The notes under the pieces were generated by a model. It was not told the origin of the DNA, made no database searches, and was given only the letters and a program-made list of their open reading frames with translations. Positions 1 through 11,600 of a stretch of 64,000 nt of DNA are shown here, piece after piece. The position numbers and the translations under genes are program-made. The DNA comes from Triglochin maritima (lineage: Eukaryota; Streptophyta; Magnoliopsida; Alismatales; Juncaginaceae), in assembly GCA_963682175.1 (NCBI GenBank), contig OY821777.1:14838001-14902000 (forward strand), read 5' to 3'. Numbering within the stretch: position 1 is the first letter of the stretch; the number at the start of each line of letters is the position of its first letter.

Positions 1-1290
1 GCTCATTTTGGGCTGATGAGATCGTTTGAATTTGGAATTTTTTTGCTTTTGAGCCCATACAACTTGATGAGTTCAGATTCGCTAACAGTATTTTCCTTTT
101 TTTCGATAGTATCATGTTGTCTGTGGCAAGGATGACAAGAAAGGTTTGTTAGTGACGAAGAGATTCGGAAAACAGAATGTATTCAAACTTGTAATCCTCG
201 GTTTAGTTTTGTACATTAAGAGAAATGAGGAATAAGTGAATAACGATACAATTACGGGGTGGATCTTGCTCCTTCCAAAGTACTAAGTATACAAGATAAA
301 CCAAAATTAAGTGCACTACATTCTTAAAAATACACGAATCTACAAGGGTGTAGATGCAAAGAAATTTTCAAATTCCACCCGTTTGGGTATGGCATCGTGA
401 AAGTTGTTGAATGCTTTGAAACTTTAGCACTTGGTCGATTTAAAAAGAGTGAGAACATTCCTCGAAAAAAAGGTACGAAAAGAGAGAGCGGTGAAAGATG
501 AAAGTAAAGAACAATACAACGTTTATACCCACTTGATAACACTTTACAAGATCTATGAAAGAACAGAATAATGTTTTCTTTGGCACTTGGGAATTCTGTC
601 CCACTTGCGTTTTAGTATGCGAGGACAGATGGATACAAATGTTATGACCGATTTATATTGATTAGAGCGCTCATGCATGAATTCGATCCTGAATCTTTGG
701 GCATGTAAGTACATTCCACTATTCCTTAACAGATGGCCAAATGGGGTCGGGTCGGGTCGGGGCTAGACCTGACCCAAGGCCCATTAGCACGGGAAAAACC
801 CAGGTCGGGTTTGTTTTTTGTTTTTTTTGGTAATAAATGATTAAAAATCAGTTTTTATATGTTTAAAAAAAATTATTGATATTTTTTTATATAATTAGAA
901 TTATTTTTTAAAAATTAAAACAAATAACCAAATACCCTACATTCTCTCCCCTCTACGTCATTTAGAGATCAATTTTTGGTATAAAAAAATTAAAAACAAA
1001 CAAACATATTTCCAGAAAAAAAAATATGAAAAAAGATTTTAAAATGACTTTAAAATAAATATATTAACATTATTAACTATTATCAATATTTAAAAAAGTA
1101 GGTAAATTATTTAATTGATAATTTGATATGTATATTATTTTTTTATAATTAGAACTAATTTCTGAAAATTAAAATAAATGAAAATTAATAAGGTAAAATC
1201 GTTGTAAAAATAATTTATTTAATAATTTGTGTATTTTTGTCGTGAAATAGAAAATGAGGTAAAAAAATGGAGTGTGTGTTGAAAGTTAGG
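1..1290. other. AT-rich intergenic sequence with a hAT-like MITE fragment
   Basis: No gene is recognisable. At about 724-810 there is a GGTCGGGTC-rich stretch resembling the terminal part of the hAT-type MITE described at 48825-49352. I could not find its other end or a target duplication. The rest is AT-rich and unassigned. Confidence 0.4.
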
Positions 1291-1453
1291 TTGGAGTTAG
1301 AAAACTGATATTCCTCGTCGGAAAATTACTTAAATCGCTCCAATAATTACCATTTTGTCATTCACAATTCAATTAATACACATTTCGTCCCGTGTCTTAA
1401 AATAAGGTTTTTGCCTCAGTTTTCCTCACATTCCCAGTATCAACACCACGAAA

Positions 1454-2997
1454 ATGTCTGACGAATCGCCTGGATCTGGTGAGGTAAGTGAGACGGAATA
1501 TTTTTTTCCGTCTCGGACATCTGTCTAAGCAGACTCCCCCCAAGAATAAGGCGTCTGGCGGGGACACTCCTCCTTGGCGGGGGCGGCTTAGCTAGACGCT
1601 CCATCCATGGAGGCGGTGGCTCAGCTAGACGCCTCATCCATCGAGGAGACGGCTAAGCAGACTCCCCCCACGAATGAGACGTCTGGCTGGGACGCCTCCT
1701 CCTGGGCGGGGGCGGCTTAGCCAGACGCCTCATCCATGGAGGAGGCGGCCCAGCCAGACACCCTTTTTTTATGATTTTAAGTTTATTTATTTTGTGTTAT
1801 TATAAATTATTCCAGGTTCCGTTGTAAGATTTTGAAGGTGATAAAGTAGATTAGAGTTTTTGATAGTAAACAAGTATTTACAATGATCGATGACGCGTGT
1901 AACTGGGCGAAACAAGTTGCCATTAGAGTCGGATTTTTTTTTGGTAATATCATCACACAAATTAAAAGCAGATAATCGGATGAATTATTATCTGAGATGC
2001 GATTGCAGAAATGAAATGAGTTCTCGTGATATGGATATTGCATTACGGAAGAACACGAAAAGAAATGGTTGTGGTTGTCGTTTTTTGGTAAAGGTAGTCG
2101 AGCGACGGGATCGTGATGGATGAGTCGTTGTTTCTAATAGTACTCATGGACAACACAACCACATACTTGTTGGAAGTAAATGAGAAATTCCCGGATGATA
2201 ATCTCAATCAGAGACACATTTATAACTTCAGATAGTACATGAGGATGACGAAATCTGAAGAGGAATCCCGCTCAGTAGTTTTTTAATAAGGCAGTGCAGT
2301 ATCAGTACTTACATTGGATTATGGCGGATACAGAAACTAATGTCACCACTCACGTATTTTTGGCACATCCGACGTCAGTTCGGTTGTTGCGCACATACCC
2401 TTTCGTAATTTGCATATATTCGACATACAAAACGAACAAGTAGAAGATGCTTTTGTTCGAGATGGTTGGGGTGACTCCAACAAACATGAACTTCCTCGCC
2501 GGCTACGCAATTACGAAGGATGAGACCGAGTCTAGTTACCGGTGGATGTTGGAGAAGTTGAGAGATCTGTTATTGGATATTGTCAGCTTGACTGCAATAA
2601 TAACGGACCGGGAGTTAGGCCTGATGCGACCAGTGAGAGGGGTTTTTCCTGAGTCTGCTCATTTACTTTGCACCTGACATATCAACAAAGACGTGTACAA
2701 CTATGCATACCACGTATTCGGCAAGGACTCTCAGTGGGAACAGATTGTTCGTTGTACCCATGTTTTACTGTGCTACCTTGGGAGAGTTCGTCTGCCATGA
2801 CGAGGCCAGTCAGAGAGTTGGTCATTGCTTATTTAGGAAGTTACAGACATTTTATCCATTTGGAATTAGAAGAGAGATTCCCAGTACCTCCTATAGCGAC
2901 CATGTGGTTTCAAATGCGAGATGAGAGTGTTGTTGAATGGGAGGTAGAGTACGAAACTAGAAGAACGTACTGGCACCAGTTACGTAGTACATTATGA
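1454..2997 (+). pseudogene. MULE-A transposase-OTU remnant
   Basis: Exon 1 (1454-1483) encodes ten residues, MSDESPGSGE, and ends at a GT donor. The intron to about 1815 holds the palindromic array. Exon 2 starts at 1816 and keeps a cysteine-rich FAR1/WRKY-GCM1-like block (RRNTKR..GCGCRF in MULE-C). It is followed by an in-frame TGA at 2121-2123, at the same codon as in MULE-C. After further deletions, the MULE transposase core is recognisable at 2300-2720 (GVTPTNMNFL, ITDRELGLMRPVR), but the first catalytic Asp is replaced (CIYSTY for CMDSTY). Near 2745 the transposase jumps directly into the C-terminal part of the OTU domain, ending near 2997. Several frameshifts and stops make it non-functional. 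Confidence 0.85.
1516..1776. repeat. Palindromic ~33-bp tandem array, MULE-A transposase intron
   Basis: About eight GC-rich units start near 1516, 1550, 1582, 1612, 1646, 1678, 1711 and 1744 (spacing 30-34 bp). Each combines a CGTCTNNC/AGACGC-type palindrome with a CATCCATGGAGG-type one. The array lies in intron 1 of the transposase gene, as in the other two MULEs, but the unit sequence differs from theirs. Confidence 0.8.
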
Positions 2998-3149
2998 TTG
3001 TAATTTGTAATGCATTTGTAATGTATAATATATTGTATATTTGTACTTATATCGTGTTGTTTTTTATCAGATTTTAAATTACATTACATATACCAAACAG
3101 GTATATGAAATGCTCGTGAGAAATAAATAATAAAAGTACAATATGGTCG

Positions 3150-4322
3150 GTGCTTGAACACTGACTATACGACTCTCAACAGGAATGCGCAGAATCTGGA
3201 AGACGTATAAAGTGTTGGTGTCAGGCTGTCATCGCTCCACGAAGGCCGAAATCAACAACATGTCAAGGCAGGAGAACATGTTGTACGACAAGTGACCCAA
3301 TTCACTATCACTAATGGTCGCTGTCATACCATCAGTCATCACTAAACGTCAAGCCTGCAATGTCGTACAAGCTTTGTGCCGATTATGGCACTTCGAAACC
3401 TTCCGATCATCGCCCTCCCAAATGCGTCTAGCGATGTGGCCTCCGAAACTCGGAATGACAGTGTCATCTTGAGGACCACCGAACATCATATCTGTCACGA
3501 TCCAAGAATCGTCATCAACCCTCTTCTTCTTCTGAGCTCGGGCTTCTGCAGTGCACAAACTCGAATCACCGATCACAAACCGGCCACCTCGACCATTCCT
3601 AATGACCCACTCAGCCGAAGGACTACAATGTCGCACACGTCCTCTACCATACTGTTGTCTTACATTCTCATGTGTCTCCAAGTCATACCGACCCCCATCG
3701 TTACTCTCGTCGTGACTTCCTACCTCATCTGAATCATCCTCGTCGTCGAAAGAATCCTCAGGTGTCTAACGATGACGCAAAATATCTATCTCTCTCCTAA
3801 CTGAAGCAGAAATACTCCATCTACGCGGATGACAGAGACCTGACTCATCTGCTAAACTATGTACATCGTGTAAGAGAATTGATTTCCTTTTTTCCTCCAC
3901 GATAACCCGATGACTATTAATTCAATTTTATAAATTAAATTTGGTTAATGGATTTACAAATTAATCGTGAAACTAATTGTAATAATTAATCAATTTAACT
4001 AATTACTAAACTAATTTAACTAATTATTAACTTAATAATCAATTTATTTAGCAATTATCACAAATTATAATCAATTTAAATAAAAAAAATTCTGAAAAAA
4101 CGGAGGGGCGTGTGCCGGAGCCACCTCCCCAAAGAAGGGGGGCTCCGACAGGTGCCCCTAGTTGATGTCGGGCGTTCGCGGGAGACGCCCGACCCAACGA
4201 GCAGGCACTCGAGGTTAATGGTAGTCTAAACCCTTTCTAATGACCCAACCCACGAGCAAGCATTTTACCATATTCGAGTTGAGCGTGGCGTCCGCTGACT
4301 TTTTTCTGGGCTTTTGAGACAT
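3150..4322 (-). pseudogene. MULE-A plant mobile domain (MAIN-like) gene remnant
   Basis: Exon 1 is 4269-4322 (18 codons, beginning MSQKPRKKSADAT) and ends at a GTAAAATG donor. Exon 2 starts at 3913 after TAG|TCATCGGGT, the same acceptor as in MULE-C, and runs to about 3150. It keeps the acidic-basic linker, the basic RAQKKKRVDDDSWIV block and IPSFGGHIARRIW. Stops interrupt it, for example after CTTLQA and in the SAFVER*QPDTN region. About 42 bp are deleted between NTL and FQILRIP. Exons 3 and 4 are missing. Confidence 0.85.
4104..4202. repeat. 33-bp palindromic units, MULE-A PMD-side intron
   Basis: Three consecutive units start at 4104, 4137 and 4170, exactly 33 bp apart. One hairpin pairs GGGGCG..CCGGAGCC with GGCTCCG..TGCCCC. 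Another is GTCGGGCGT/ACGCCCGAC around a short loop. This array sits in intron 1 of the PMD remnant, at the opposite end from the 1516-1776 array. Confidence 0.75.
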
Positions 4323-4479
4323 GTTTTTGGGTGAATATGAGTGTAATACGAAGAGAGAGTGGTGTTAGGAGAGTGAAATGAAGAGTTATATAAGTAGAAA
4401 TGATAGAATGACAAAATGATAATTCGCACAGGTGATTTAAGTAGTTTTCCGACAATTAATATCAGTTCAGTTGGAGTTA

Positions 4480-4692
4480 ATGAGTGAAAAATGAGTTGGC
4501 TTGGGTTGTGAGTTGCATAGTATTTTTTGTTGACGTGGTGAAGAGAAAAACTGAGTTTGGGGGAATTTTTGAGTGAGGTTAATGGTAGTCTAAACCATGA
4601 CCAAGTGAGTAACAAAAATAAAACTGTTGCACGGTAAACTTGTTAATTGTTGGTCTAATCCATGGGCTCTTAATTACTCCTAATATATGAAG
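4480..4692. other. Intergenic spacer with a repeat copied inside MULE-A
   Basis: No gene. A 22-bp segment at 4575-4596 is identical to 4211-4232 inside MULE-A, so it occurs both outside and inside the element. Confidence 0.5.
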
Positions 4693-4742
4693 TTACCTGC
4701 TTCATCAAAACGAAAGAAAAAAAAATCGTTGATCCCCCGGAC

Positions 4743-4796
4743 GCCCTGCACTCTCTCTCTCTGCCACGTCAGCTTCTCTCTCTGCCACGTCAGCTC
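4743..4796. repeat. Subterminal GCCACGTCAGC direct repeats, Harbinger element 1
   Basis: Two copies of a CTCTCT..GCCACGTCAGC motif lie about 23 bp apart. Reverse complements of this motif occur at the right end of Harbinger element 2 (about 35460-35505). Looser versions occur at 42200, 36010 and 18390. It is a family subterminal motif and a candidate protein-binding site. Confidence 0.6.
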
Positions 4797-5062
4797 ACCC
4801 AACCCACCCAAAAAATCCCCTTATCCATGCCCAGGCTACCCCCACCCACCCTACACTCTCTTTCATCCACATCATTTCTTAATTAAACAAATTTAATTCT
4901 CACACAACATTTAACAAAATACATTATATATAAATCTAATTCTAATTACATTATAATTATAATTCGCGATATACTTATTATTACTATTAATTAATTAACA
5001 ATATTAATCACTATTAAACACAAAATTTTGAATATTTGAAATTTGAATATTTGAATTTCGAA

Positions 5063-5219
5063 ACGCGTGTGACTGCACAGTATACGCGTGATTGCACAGT
5101 ATACGCGTGAATCAAAAGTAGTCCGCGTGAATCTACAGTATACGCGTGAAACAAAATAGTCCGCGTGAATGTACAGTATATGCGTGAAAGAAAAGTAATC
5201 CGCGTGATTGCACAGTGTC
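5063..5219 (+). promoter_or_regulatory. CGCGTGA tandem repeats and promoter upstream of Harbinger ORF1
   Basis: Eight units of 18-21 bp, each with CGCGTG (one TGCGTG), alternate between ...TACAGTATA and ...AAAGTAGTC contexts. They end just upstream of a TATATATA box at 5233-5239. The ORF1 ATG is at 5320. The reverse complement TCACGCG recurs upstream of the transposase remnant of Harbinger element 2. Confidence 0.65.
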
Positions 5220-5319
5220 TAATTTTTTCTCTATATATACCCTACACAAAAATCACCTTACACCCCATATCTCTTCCACAAAACTCAAAACTCAACTTAC
5301 ATCCCATATATCTCCCACA

Positions 5320-6561
5320 ATGTCTTCTCCGGAGTACAATCGTTCCCCCCCTCCTCCACAATCAAATCCGCATCCACGCTATCCACAACCATATCCCTCA
5401 CGTCCATTTTACCAACAATCATTCCAACAACCCGACTTCTCCCAGTACGCACCACCATTCCCACCACCTGACCAAAACTCACCATTCCCACAATTCTCCC
5501 ACTACGCATCCCCAGATCAAAACTTACCATTCCCACAATACTCACAATATGCACCACCATTCCCTTATAATCAACCGCAGTTCCAGATGTTTGGCCGACC
5601 CTTGTCTCAAAATAGCCGCCAGAGTATGGCGAACACTGAAGATGAGGGTAACGACGACGATGAGTCCCCACCACGACACACCCCCACACCACCATCCCCA
5701 CCTCCACAGCGTCGTCACCGCAAGCAAGTCCAAACTGCCAAAGTCAATCCGAAGTTGTGGACCACAGCTGAGGACGAGAGACTTGTCTCTGCATATATGG
5801 AAGTCAGTTGCGATGCGGTGACAGGGACAAACCAGAAGTCTACTTCATTGTGGACTAGGGTGAAACGTGTGTACGACATCTCCGTGGAAGGCACAGGCCT
5901 ACCCGAAAGGAACGCAGAGTCCTTAAAAGGACGGTGGAGGAGAATCATACCTGCTGTGAACAAGTGGGTCGGGTGCTTCGATCAGGCATTCCGACGGAAA
6001 AGGAGCGGCCAGAATGACGACGATGTTGTCCGACAAGCGCACGTGATCTACGAGCGAAATCATGGGCCTAGTAAATTTCTTTATTTTGATGCTTGGGTTA
6101 TGTTGCGTAGGTACCCAAAATGGGAGAGTGTGATCTCCGGAGCTAATGCCGTGCGTGTTGACTGGGAGTCCCCGGAGTTGCACGATGAAAATAGTCCCCA
6201 GTCAGGAAGCCTTGGGAAAAGAAAGAGCACGGACGGCTCGAGGACGCAATCACCCTCGGATGCAGAAGAGTCGATGTCGGAGTCGTCTACACGCCCAGAA
6301 GGTGTGAAGAAGAGTGCATTACGCCCCGAAAGAGACACCGATGTTAGAGAACTTGCACAACAGATGCAATACACCGCCCAAGTCAGAGAAGATGGTTTCT
6401 CCAAGCAAGAGGAGTTAGCGGAAAGGAATTTCCAGAGGCATTTAATAAAAAATAAGTTGGACATGCTTCACTCTCTGATGAGGAAGGACAACCCGACGGA
6501 GAAGGATCAAAAAGTAATCGATAAACTTCTCGCCTGGGCAGAAGAGAATGGGTACGTGTAG
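5320..6561 (+). CDS. PIF/Harbinger ORF1: Myb/SANT-like DNA-binding protein
   Basis: An uninterrupted 413-aa protein. The ATG at 5320 is chosen because the TATA box (5233-5239) makes earlier in-frame codons unlikely to be transcribed as leader, and because its first residues (MSSP) match those of the Harbinger transposase remnant at 34140. Residues 1 to about 135 are Pro/Gln/Tyr-rich with PQ(F/Y)SQYAPPFP-like repeats. Residues about 142-264 form a trihelix/Myb-SANT-like domain with LWTTAEDERLVSAY, ESLKGRWRRI, VNKW and a terminal YPKWE block. The C-terminal ~70 residues are charged and helical (EELAERNFQRHL). Proteins of this type are the accessory partner of Harbinger transposases: by family knowledge they bind transposon DNA and aid nuclear import of the transposase. 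Plant annotation sometimes labels them NAM-associated or GST-T3-like. No transposase is present in this element. Confidence 0.85.
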   Translation: MSSPEYNRSPPPPQSNPHPRYPQPYPSRPFYQQSFQQPDFSQYAPPFPPPDQNSPFPQFSHYASPDQNLPFPQYSQYAPPFPYNQPQFQMFGRPLSQNSRQSMANTEDEGNDDDESPPRHTPTPPSPPPQRRHRKQVQTAKVNPKLWTTAEDERLVSAYMEVSCDAVTGTNQKSTSLWTRVKRVYDISVEGTGLPERNAESLKGRWRRIIPAVNKWVGCFDQAFRRKRSGQNDDDVVRQAHVIYERNHGPSKFLYFDAWVMLRRYPKWESVISGANAVRVDWESPELHDENSPQSGSLGKRKSTDGSRTQSPSDAEESMSESSTRPEGVKKSALRPERDTDVRELAQQMQYTAQVREDGFSKQEELAERNFQRHLIKNKLDMLHSLMRKDNPTEKDQKVIDKLLAWAEENGYV

Positions 6562-6921
6562 TTTGATGTAGTTCGTATTTCGTATGGTTTGTATTTCCCT
6601 TAGTTTGTATTTCGGGTTGTAGTAGTCCGTATGATTTGTATTTCCCTTTAACATATGTTTGTATTTCGGGTTGTAGTAGTCCGTATTTCGTATGGTTTGT
6701 ATTTCCCGTGGTTGTATTTCGTATTTTAGTATTATTAATGTATTGTTGTTATGGTATTGTTGTATTAATTTTTTTTCTATTTAACTTGAAATTGTTGGTT
6801 CTGGAAATTTCTTAATTTTAATCACTTACAAAAAATTATTACCCCACATTTATAACAAACACCCAATCCATTAATAACAAAACCAAAACAAAAAAAAATT
6901 CCAAAAAAAAAAATTTAACCA

Positions 6922-7082
6922 ATGGGAGGGGGACACGTGTCCCCCTCCCATGGGCGCCCGGGACGCCCACCGCCCGGGCACGCGCCCGGGCGGGTGGCCC
7001 GGGCGGGCGCCCCACGGGCGCCCCGCCCGTTAACGGGGGTGCGCCCGGGCGCCCGACGAGGGCACCCCCGTTAAGGGTGCCC
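6922..7082. repeat. GC-rich right terminus of Harbinger element 1 with perfect palindrome
   Basis: Positions 6922-6951 form a perfect 30-bp palindrome centred on CACGTG. GC-rich GGGCGCCCGGGC-type inverted repeats continue to 7082. The same CACGTG-centred core followed by CCCCTCCCAT occurs at about 33630-33656 in element 2, and a decayed version at about 23660. Confidence 0.7.
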
Positions 7083-8050
7083 TAAAGGGGGTTTGCAGCA
7101 AAGGCTGCAAACTTGAACGTTCATTCCATGATTTCCATCCCAGATTCAAATCCAATATGAATTCATGGGACTTGACAAAAGCACATCTGCCTTGCATCGG
7201 ATTGTAGGCATAATGCTAAAATAAATCTCCTAAAAAGTAAACAAGTAACAAAGAATGTTCTATAGAATGTAAACAGAACGAGTCCTGGGAATAGTTTGAA
7301 GATAATCCACGACACAATCCTGTCTACCTGTCTCTTATTAGTGGATAACAGGGTGGGTGAAGATCCCTCAATCCTCATGAGTCGTGGTGGCTGGGGAACT
7401 TATCTTCCTCAAAATCCTGAGATACTTATGGGCACTACAATGATGTGATTAGCTTTCCTACTGTGCAAGTAACGAGTGAATTAATAGATGCTCACTTTCT
7501 GCCATAATGAGATTCTGAAACTGAACTTCAACTTTATTAGGATATTTGCTTTTCCAAAAAGAAAAGGATATCTAGGTCTGAAACATTATTACAGATTGTT
7601 TCAAATTATTTTGTTTGAGAAATTGTTTATAACACAGAAACCACAGTGCCGTGTAAGGGGGAAAGCTCACAGGGAGTGGAATCCACAGTGTTGCGGCATG
7701 TTTGAACCAAACGATCCGCAGGCCTGATGAATTATCAACCAGCTTTTATTAGGACAAATAATGGTGTTTCCCCTAGTGTTTCACGACCCTGCACATCTTT
7801 GGCAAGTCAGATTGCATGAGAGACGACCAACTGAACGTACAGAAAACTTCATAGAAAAATCTCAGTTTGTGCTAGAGTTCAAATAAACAAGAACATAGTA
7901 TGACACTTTTTAAAAATCCTTCAATGCAACGTCTAAATGTCATGAAGTAGTAACAATGTTGCATCCTTTTACACTACTAAATTACTAATTGACTATAGTA
8001 TCAGATCTGCTTCCGCAGTTGTGTTGTTAGGTAAAGATATATGACTATGA
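7083..8050. other. Intergenic, downstream of the APT-like gene
   Basis: I see no coding potential. A final APT exon (about 15-20 codons after ELPELK) would be expected somewhere here, but I could not find one. Confidence 0.4.
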
Positions 8051-8051
8051 C

Positions 8052-8176
8052 ATAAGTGGTGTAGCTCAACTGGTGGTCTCTCAGTGAAATATGTTTTGAG
8101 GTTACCGGTTCGAATCCCAGTGGAAACAACGGTGTATGTTTAATGTCAATGCACTATACCAATTTCAAAAAAAAAA
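8052..8176 (+). mobile_element. tRNA-derived SINE
   Basis: The sequence has pol III promoter boxes in tRNA spacing: A-box-like TGTAGCTCAACTGG near 8054-8068 and B-box GGTTCGAATCC near 8106-8116. An unrelated tail ends in an A-run at about 8166-8176. It does not fold as an intact tRNA, and the A-rich tail favours a SINE. A similar ACTAT(T)AGT(G/A)TCAGATCTGC string occurs on both sides (about 7993 and 8177), possibly a target duplication, though the upstream copy lies some 40 bp away from the pol III part. Confidence 0.6.
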
Positions 8177-8520
8177 CTATTAGTGTCAGATCTGCAGAAG
8201 CTAATGAAGACTATTAGTGTATATTACAAAGAACGAATGTCCCATAATAGTAATAGACTAGTAGTCACTAAAAAAAGATGATGTGGTAAATGGTAGCTAA
8301 TTCAGACACAAAACTAATGAAGAGCTGACTCTGACACAGATTCATTGAGTAATTCCCTAAGAAACTGAAATTTATAGAAGTATACTTGCTTCAATGAGAA
8401 TACTCGCTGCAATGACAATTCACTATTCTCGCCTGAAATACAATGGGTGGAAATCCATATTGCCTCTTCATATATCATTAAAAAATTCTTAGTTTTTGGG
8501 TACCCATACACCTACTCTTG

Positions 8521-8574
8521 TTAGATCGAGTTGCGTTTGAAGTAAACTTTAGATCGAGTTGCGTTTGAAGTAAA
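8521..8574. repeat. Perfect 27-bp tandem duplication
   Basis: Two identical 27-bp copies, 8521-8547 and 8548-8574, lie just downstream of the last recognisable APT exon. They look like a recent slippage duplication. Confidence 0.85.
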
Positions 8575-8621
8575 CTAAATTCACATGTCAACGTTGGTAG
8601 AGCAAGTAGCATGACTACTAC

Positions 8622-11600
8622 CTTCAACTCTGGTAACTCTACCAAACATGCACATTCAACAACTTCAGCCCCTGCACGCTCTGCATCAGGGGAAAAGACA
8701 AACAAAAATAATTACTAGAAATTTAACATGCAAATTATTTTAAAGAGAGAGATTTGGAATTACATAAATGATAAAAACATATACAATATTCAAATGATCC
8801 CTGATATTGAAATATCTTAAACTCTTTTTTCCTTATGTTCTTCTTAAAACAAACAAATAGAACCAACATCTTGCTAGGATTCCATGAAAAACATGATCAT
8901 GATTGGTAATATAATATTTAGAATATGCATCACCCTATGTTCCAATTAAGGATTTTACATTATTGAGAATGTATGTGGGAGTCAAAAGGCAGTGTGATAA
9001 AATAACGAACCAGAGATGGACTATAGTGAGAAAAAATTAAATGGGCAAAAGATTGTAGGCATGACTCAAGATGACTCAAGTTTAATAGTGTCCTTTCCTC
9101 CTACCGAAGGCCTTCCATATGACTTCAATTTTTAACAGCTTTTACTGGTCAGGAAACTGACACCAACTTGGCTCATGTTGATGATTCATGGTGGTTGTAT
9201 CATTTATGGTAGTGGATCATAATTATAGTCAGCTTGATAGGAAGCAAATTACAGCAGACATGTGTTCTACAAGCTTTGAAAAGCATTTAACTTTGAGCAC
9301 CTTTCCAATTCAAAGCACAAAAAATGTGTTGAATCACAACTAGAGAAGTCAGAAGGTGTTTAGCAAATGATAGCCATTAAGTCAGACACCACTATGATAT
9401 GTCAGAGAAAAGTCATACAGAAAATAATGATCTTTGATCTTTTTGGAGTGAACAAATGATCTTTATTTGATAACTTTGGTTTCCTCATCTGTTATACATG
9501 TAAAATGACTTTTCACAAAATCTTAGGTGAAACACAATTCATTAGCTTCCAACAGATTACCAGCTTAAACTTGACTGCATTTATAAAAAATGGAAGAAAA
9601 AAAATTGAATCCACAATCATGCAACCAAAGTGCCAAAAAGAAATCCAAAATGCACACCTGAATGTGGTCTAAAACCTGATTATTACAATGTTGAACATTT
9701 CTCTCTCCTGAATTTCTTATTGGATGCAAGTATCGGTACATCCACACTCCGCACATAATCATTTATGCAGCAAGAGCAGTTCAAAAATATGCTTGTAAAT
9801 GACAGTGGGCAACTTTCTTTTAAGGTTTTGGACAGGTATTGATTCTCAACTGTCAATATCAACATTACACCAAAGCCTCTAATGAGTCTCTCAGTAAAAG
9901 TGGGGTAAGAGGGGTCGGATGTATACAACCTTACCACTACCGTAAAAAAATGTTGTTTCTGATTGACCTTTGTTGATTCTCAAATCTTAAAATTTTAGAT
10001 TTGGAAAATTACCTAGGAGCTTGATTGCGGCACCCAATGTGCCACCAGTAGCAATCAGATCATCAACAATAAGGGCACGGTCCCCATTCTGTACAGCTCC
10101 CACATGCATCTCTACACGGTCCTTGCCATACTCCTTGGAGTATTCTTCAGAAATTACTTCACCTGAAGACTAAAAGATCTAGTGACTTGGTCAAACACTT
10201 GAGATTCAATACTTGCATGAACATATTTAATTTGATTACATAGATGCAAATCTGTCAATATGTCAACAAAACAGACAAACTTCAAGCTAAAGATAATCTT
10301 TTAGTCTTTCTTACAAACTACGTTTCTTCAAAGTTACTGAACTTCATAATGTTATTAATCCCTGAAGCCCTAAGTATATGCATCTATCCTTCTTTAGACA
10401 AAGCAAGGGAGATAGTAGTGGCATTAGGGCTGAAAACAAAGTGGATACAAACAGTTGTATACTTGTATACATTTACATAGAATATGTATAAGAATTGTTT
10501 TCATAAATTACAACATAGATCCATATTTACGATGAAACATCTTGGTATATGAAGTTATGGAAAGTCTTAAATGCAAATGATAATCAGATATGAATACAAT
10601 TGGGTATTATCATTCAGATGTTTGGTGCCACCACTAGTCCACTAAGATATCCATTCGACAGATTATGCATTTTGCAATTGTCATCTACCGAACAACCTTG
10701 AGACGATCAGATAAATTTGATATTATCTAGACTACTTTTACCCTTACCTAGTAACTTCTTGGTTTTTTTATTGGGACAAACCTCACTCCGAGTGCCAAAG
10801 CAATAGGTGGACCCAAAATTAAACCCCTGGCCTCAATACCTGGTACAAGTAATAGCACGTCATTGTAAAAAAAACAAATGTTATACCTACAGTCGACCAA
10901 CATTCTCCTAAATTTTCTTAACAAATATAAAGAAGATAGGCATTTTGAATTTACATAAAAACTTGTTAACTATCTTCACTATGAAATGTCTAATAAAATT
11001 ACATATAATTTGAAACAAAGTCCAACTTTGGCTAAAAAATTGTAATGCTTCTTCAAAAGAATTAAAGTCGTAGGTTTAAGCTTGAAGGAGCATATTCTTT
11101 GGATCGCTTGAGTGGAAACACTCCTTACTTCAGCACTTTCTAATCACCACATACCATTTCAAGTTTAAATTAAACTCACTAGGACTTTAAATGGGTATGG
11201 TCAAAACCATTTAACCGCCCTAACCGAACGGATGAGTAGGGTCACGAGTTATAAAAATCATAACCGTTTAATAAATGGATGGATAAGAGTTGTGAAAAGC
11301 ATAACTATTTAATAAATGGGCGGGTAAAGGTACATGATTGAATCCGTCCGTTTAGCCACGAAACATAATGAATATATATAATATTTTGTTATATATACTA
11401 TACATATAATATTTTGTGTTATTATTTTCAAAAATACCCCAAAAATTCAAAAACAGGTATACCAATTCCACAATACAAGACTAATGTGTCTTTTAAAACC
11501 CCCAAATCGAGTTTCTCTTAATTTTTCTTTCACTTAAATAGTTAATGTGTCTGTTCATCGATTTCAGATGAGAACCAAAACCCGAAACCGTCCCTTACCG

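Larger units (their letters stand above)
1300..4470 (+). mobile_element. MULE-A: decayed Mutator-like element with transposase-OTU and PMD remnants
   Basis: The element is flanked by a perfect 9-bp target duplication TTGGAGTTA at 1291-1299 and 4471-4479. Its ends are inverted repeats: the left end reads GAAAACTGATATT and the right end, reverse-complemented, reads CTGAACTGATATT. Homology continues through the AAACTACTTAAATCGC-type sequence shared with MULE-B and MULE-C. Inside are remnants of a FAR1/MULE transposase fused to an OTU domain on the plus strand and a plant-mobile-domain gene on the minus strand. This is the MULE-C layout inverted. Large internal deletions and stops make it non-autonomous. 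Confidence 0.88.
4696..7082 (+). mobile_element. PIF/Harbinger-type element 1 (ORF1 only)
   Basis: The left end is CCTGCTTCATC after TTA (4693-4695), followed by two CTCTCTCTGCCACGTCAGC subterminal repeats. It aligns with the reverse complement of the right end of Harbinger element 2. The right end is GC-rich (6922-7082) and finishes CCGTTAAGGGTGCCC|TAA, matching the GAGCATC-TTAACG terminus style of the other Harbinger-type elements here. TTA/TAA flanks fit PIF/Harbinger 3-bp duplications, but the two sides are not identical, so exact ends are approximate. The element has an intact Myb-like ORF1 and no transposase. Confidence 0.7.

Noticed and set aside
5165..5821. Alternative 218-residue frame upstream and overlapping Harbinger ORF1
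   Set aside because: It is His/Ser/Thr-rich from reading Pro/Gln codons out of frame, and starts upstream of the TATA box.
8052..8125. tRNA gene
   Set aside because: A and B boxes are present, but the acceptor stem does not pair and an A-rich tail follows. A SINE fits better.
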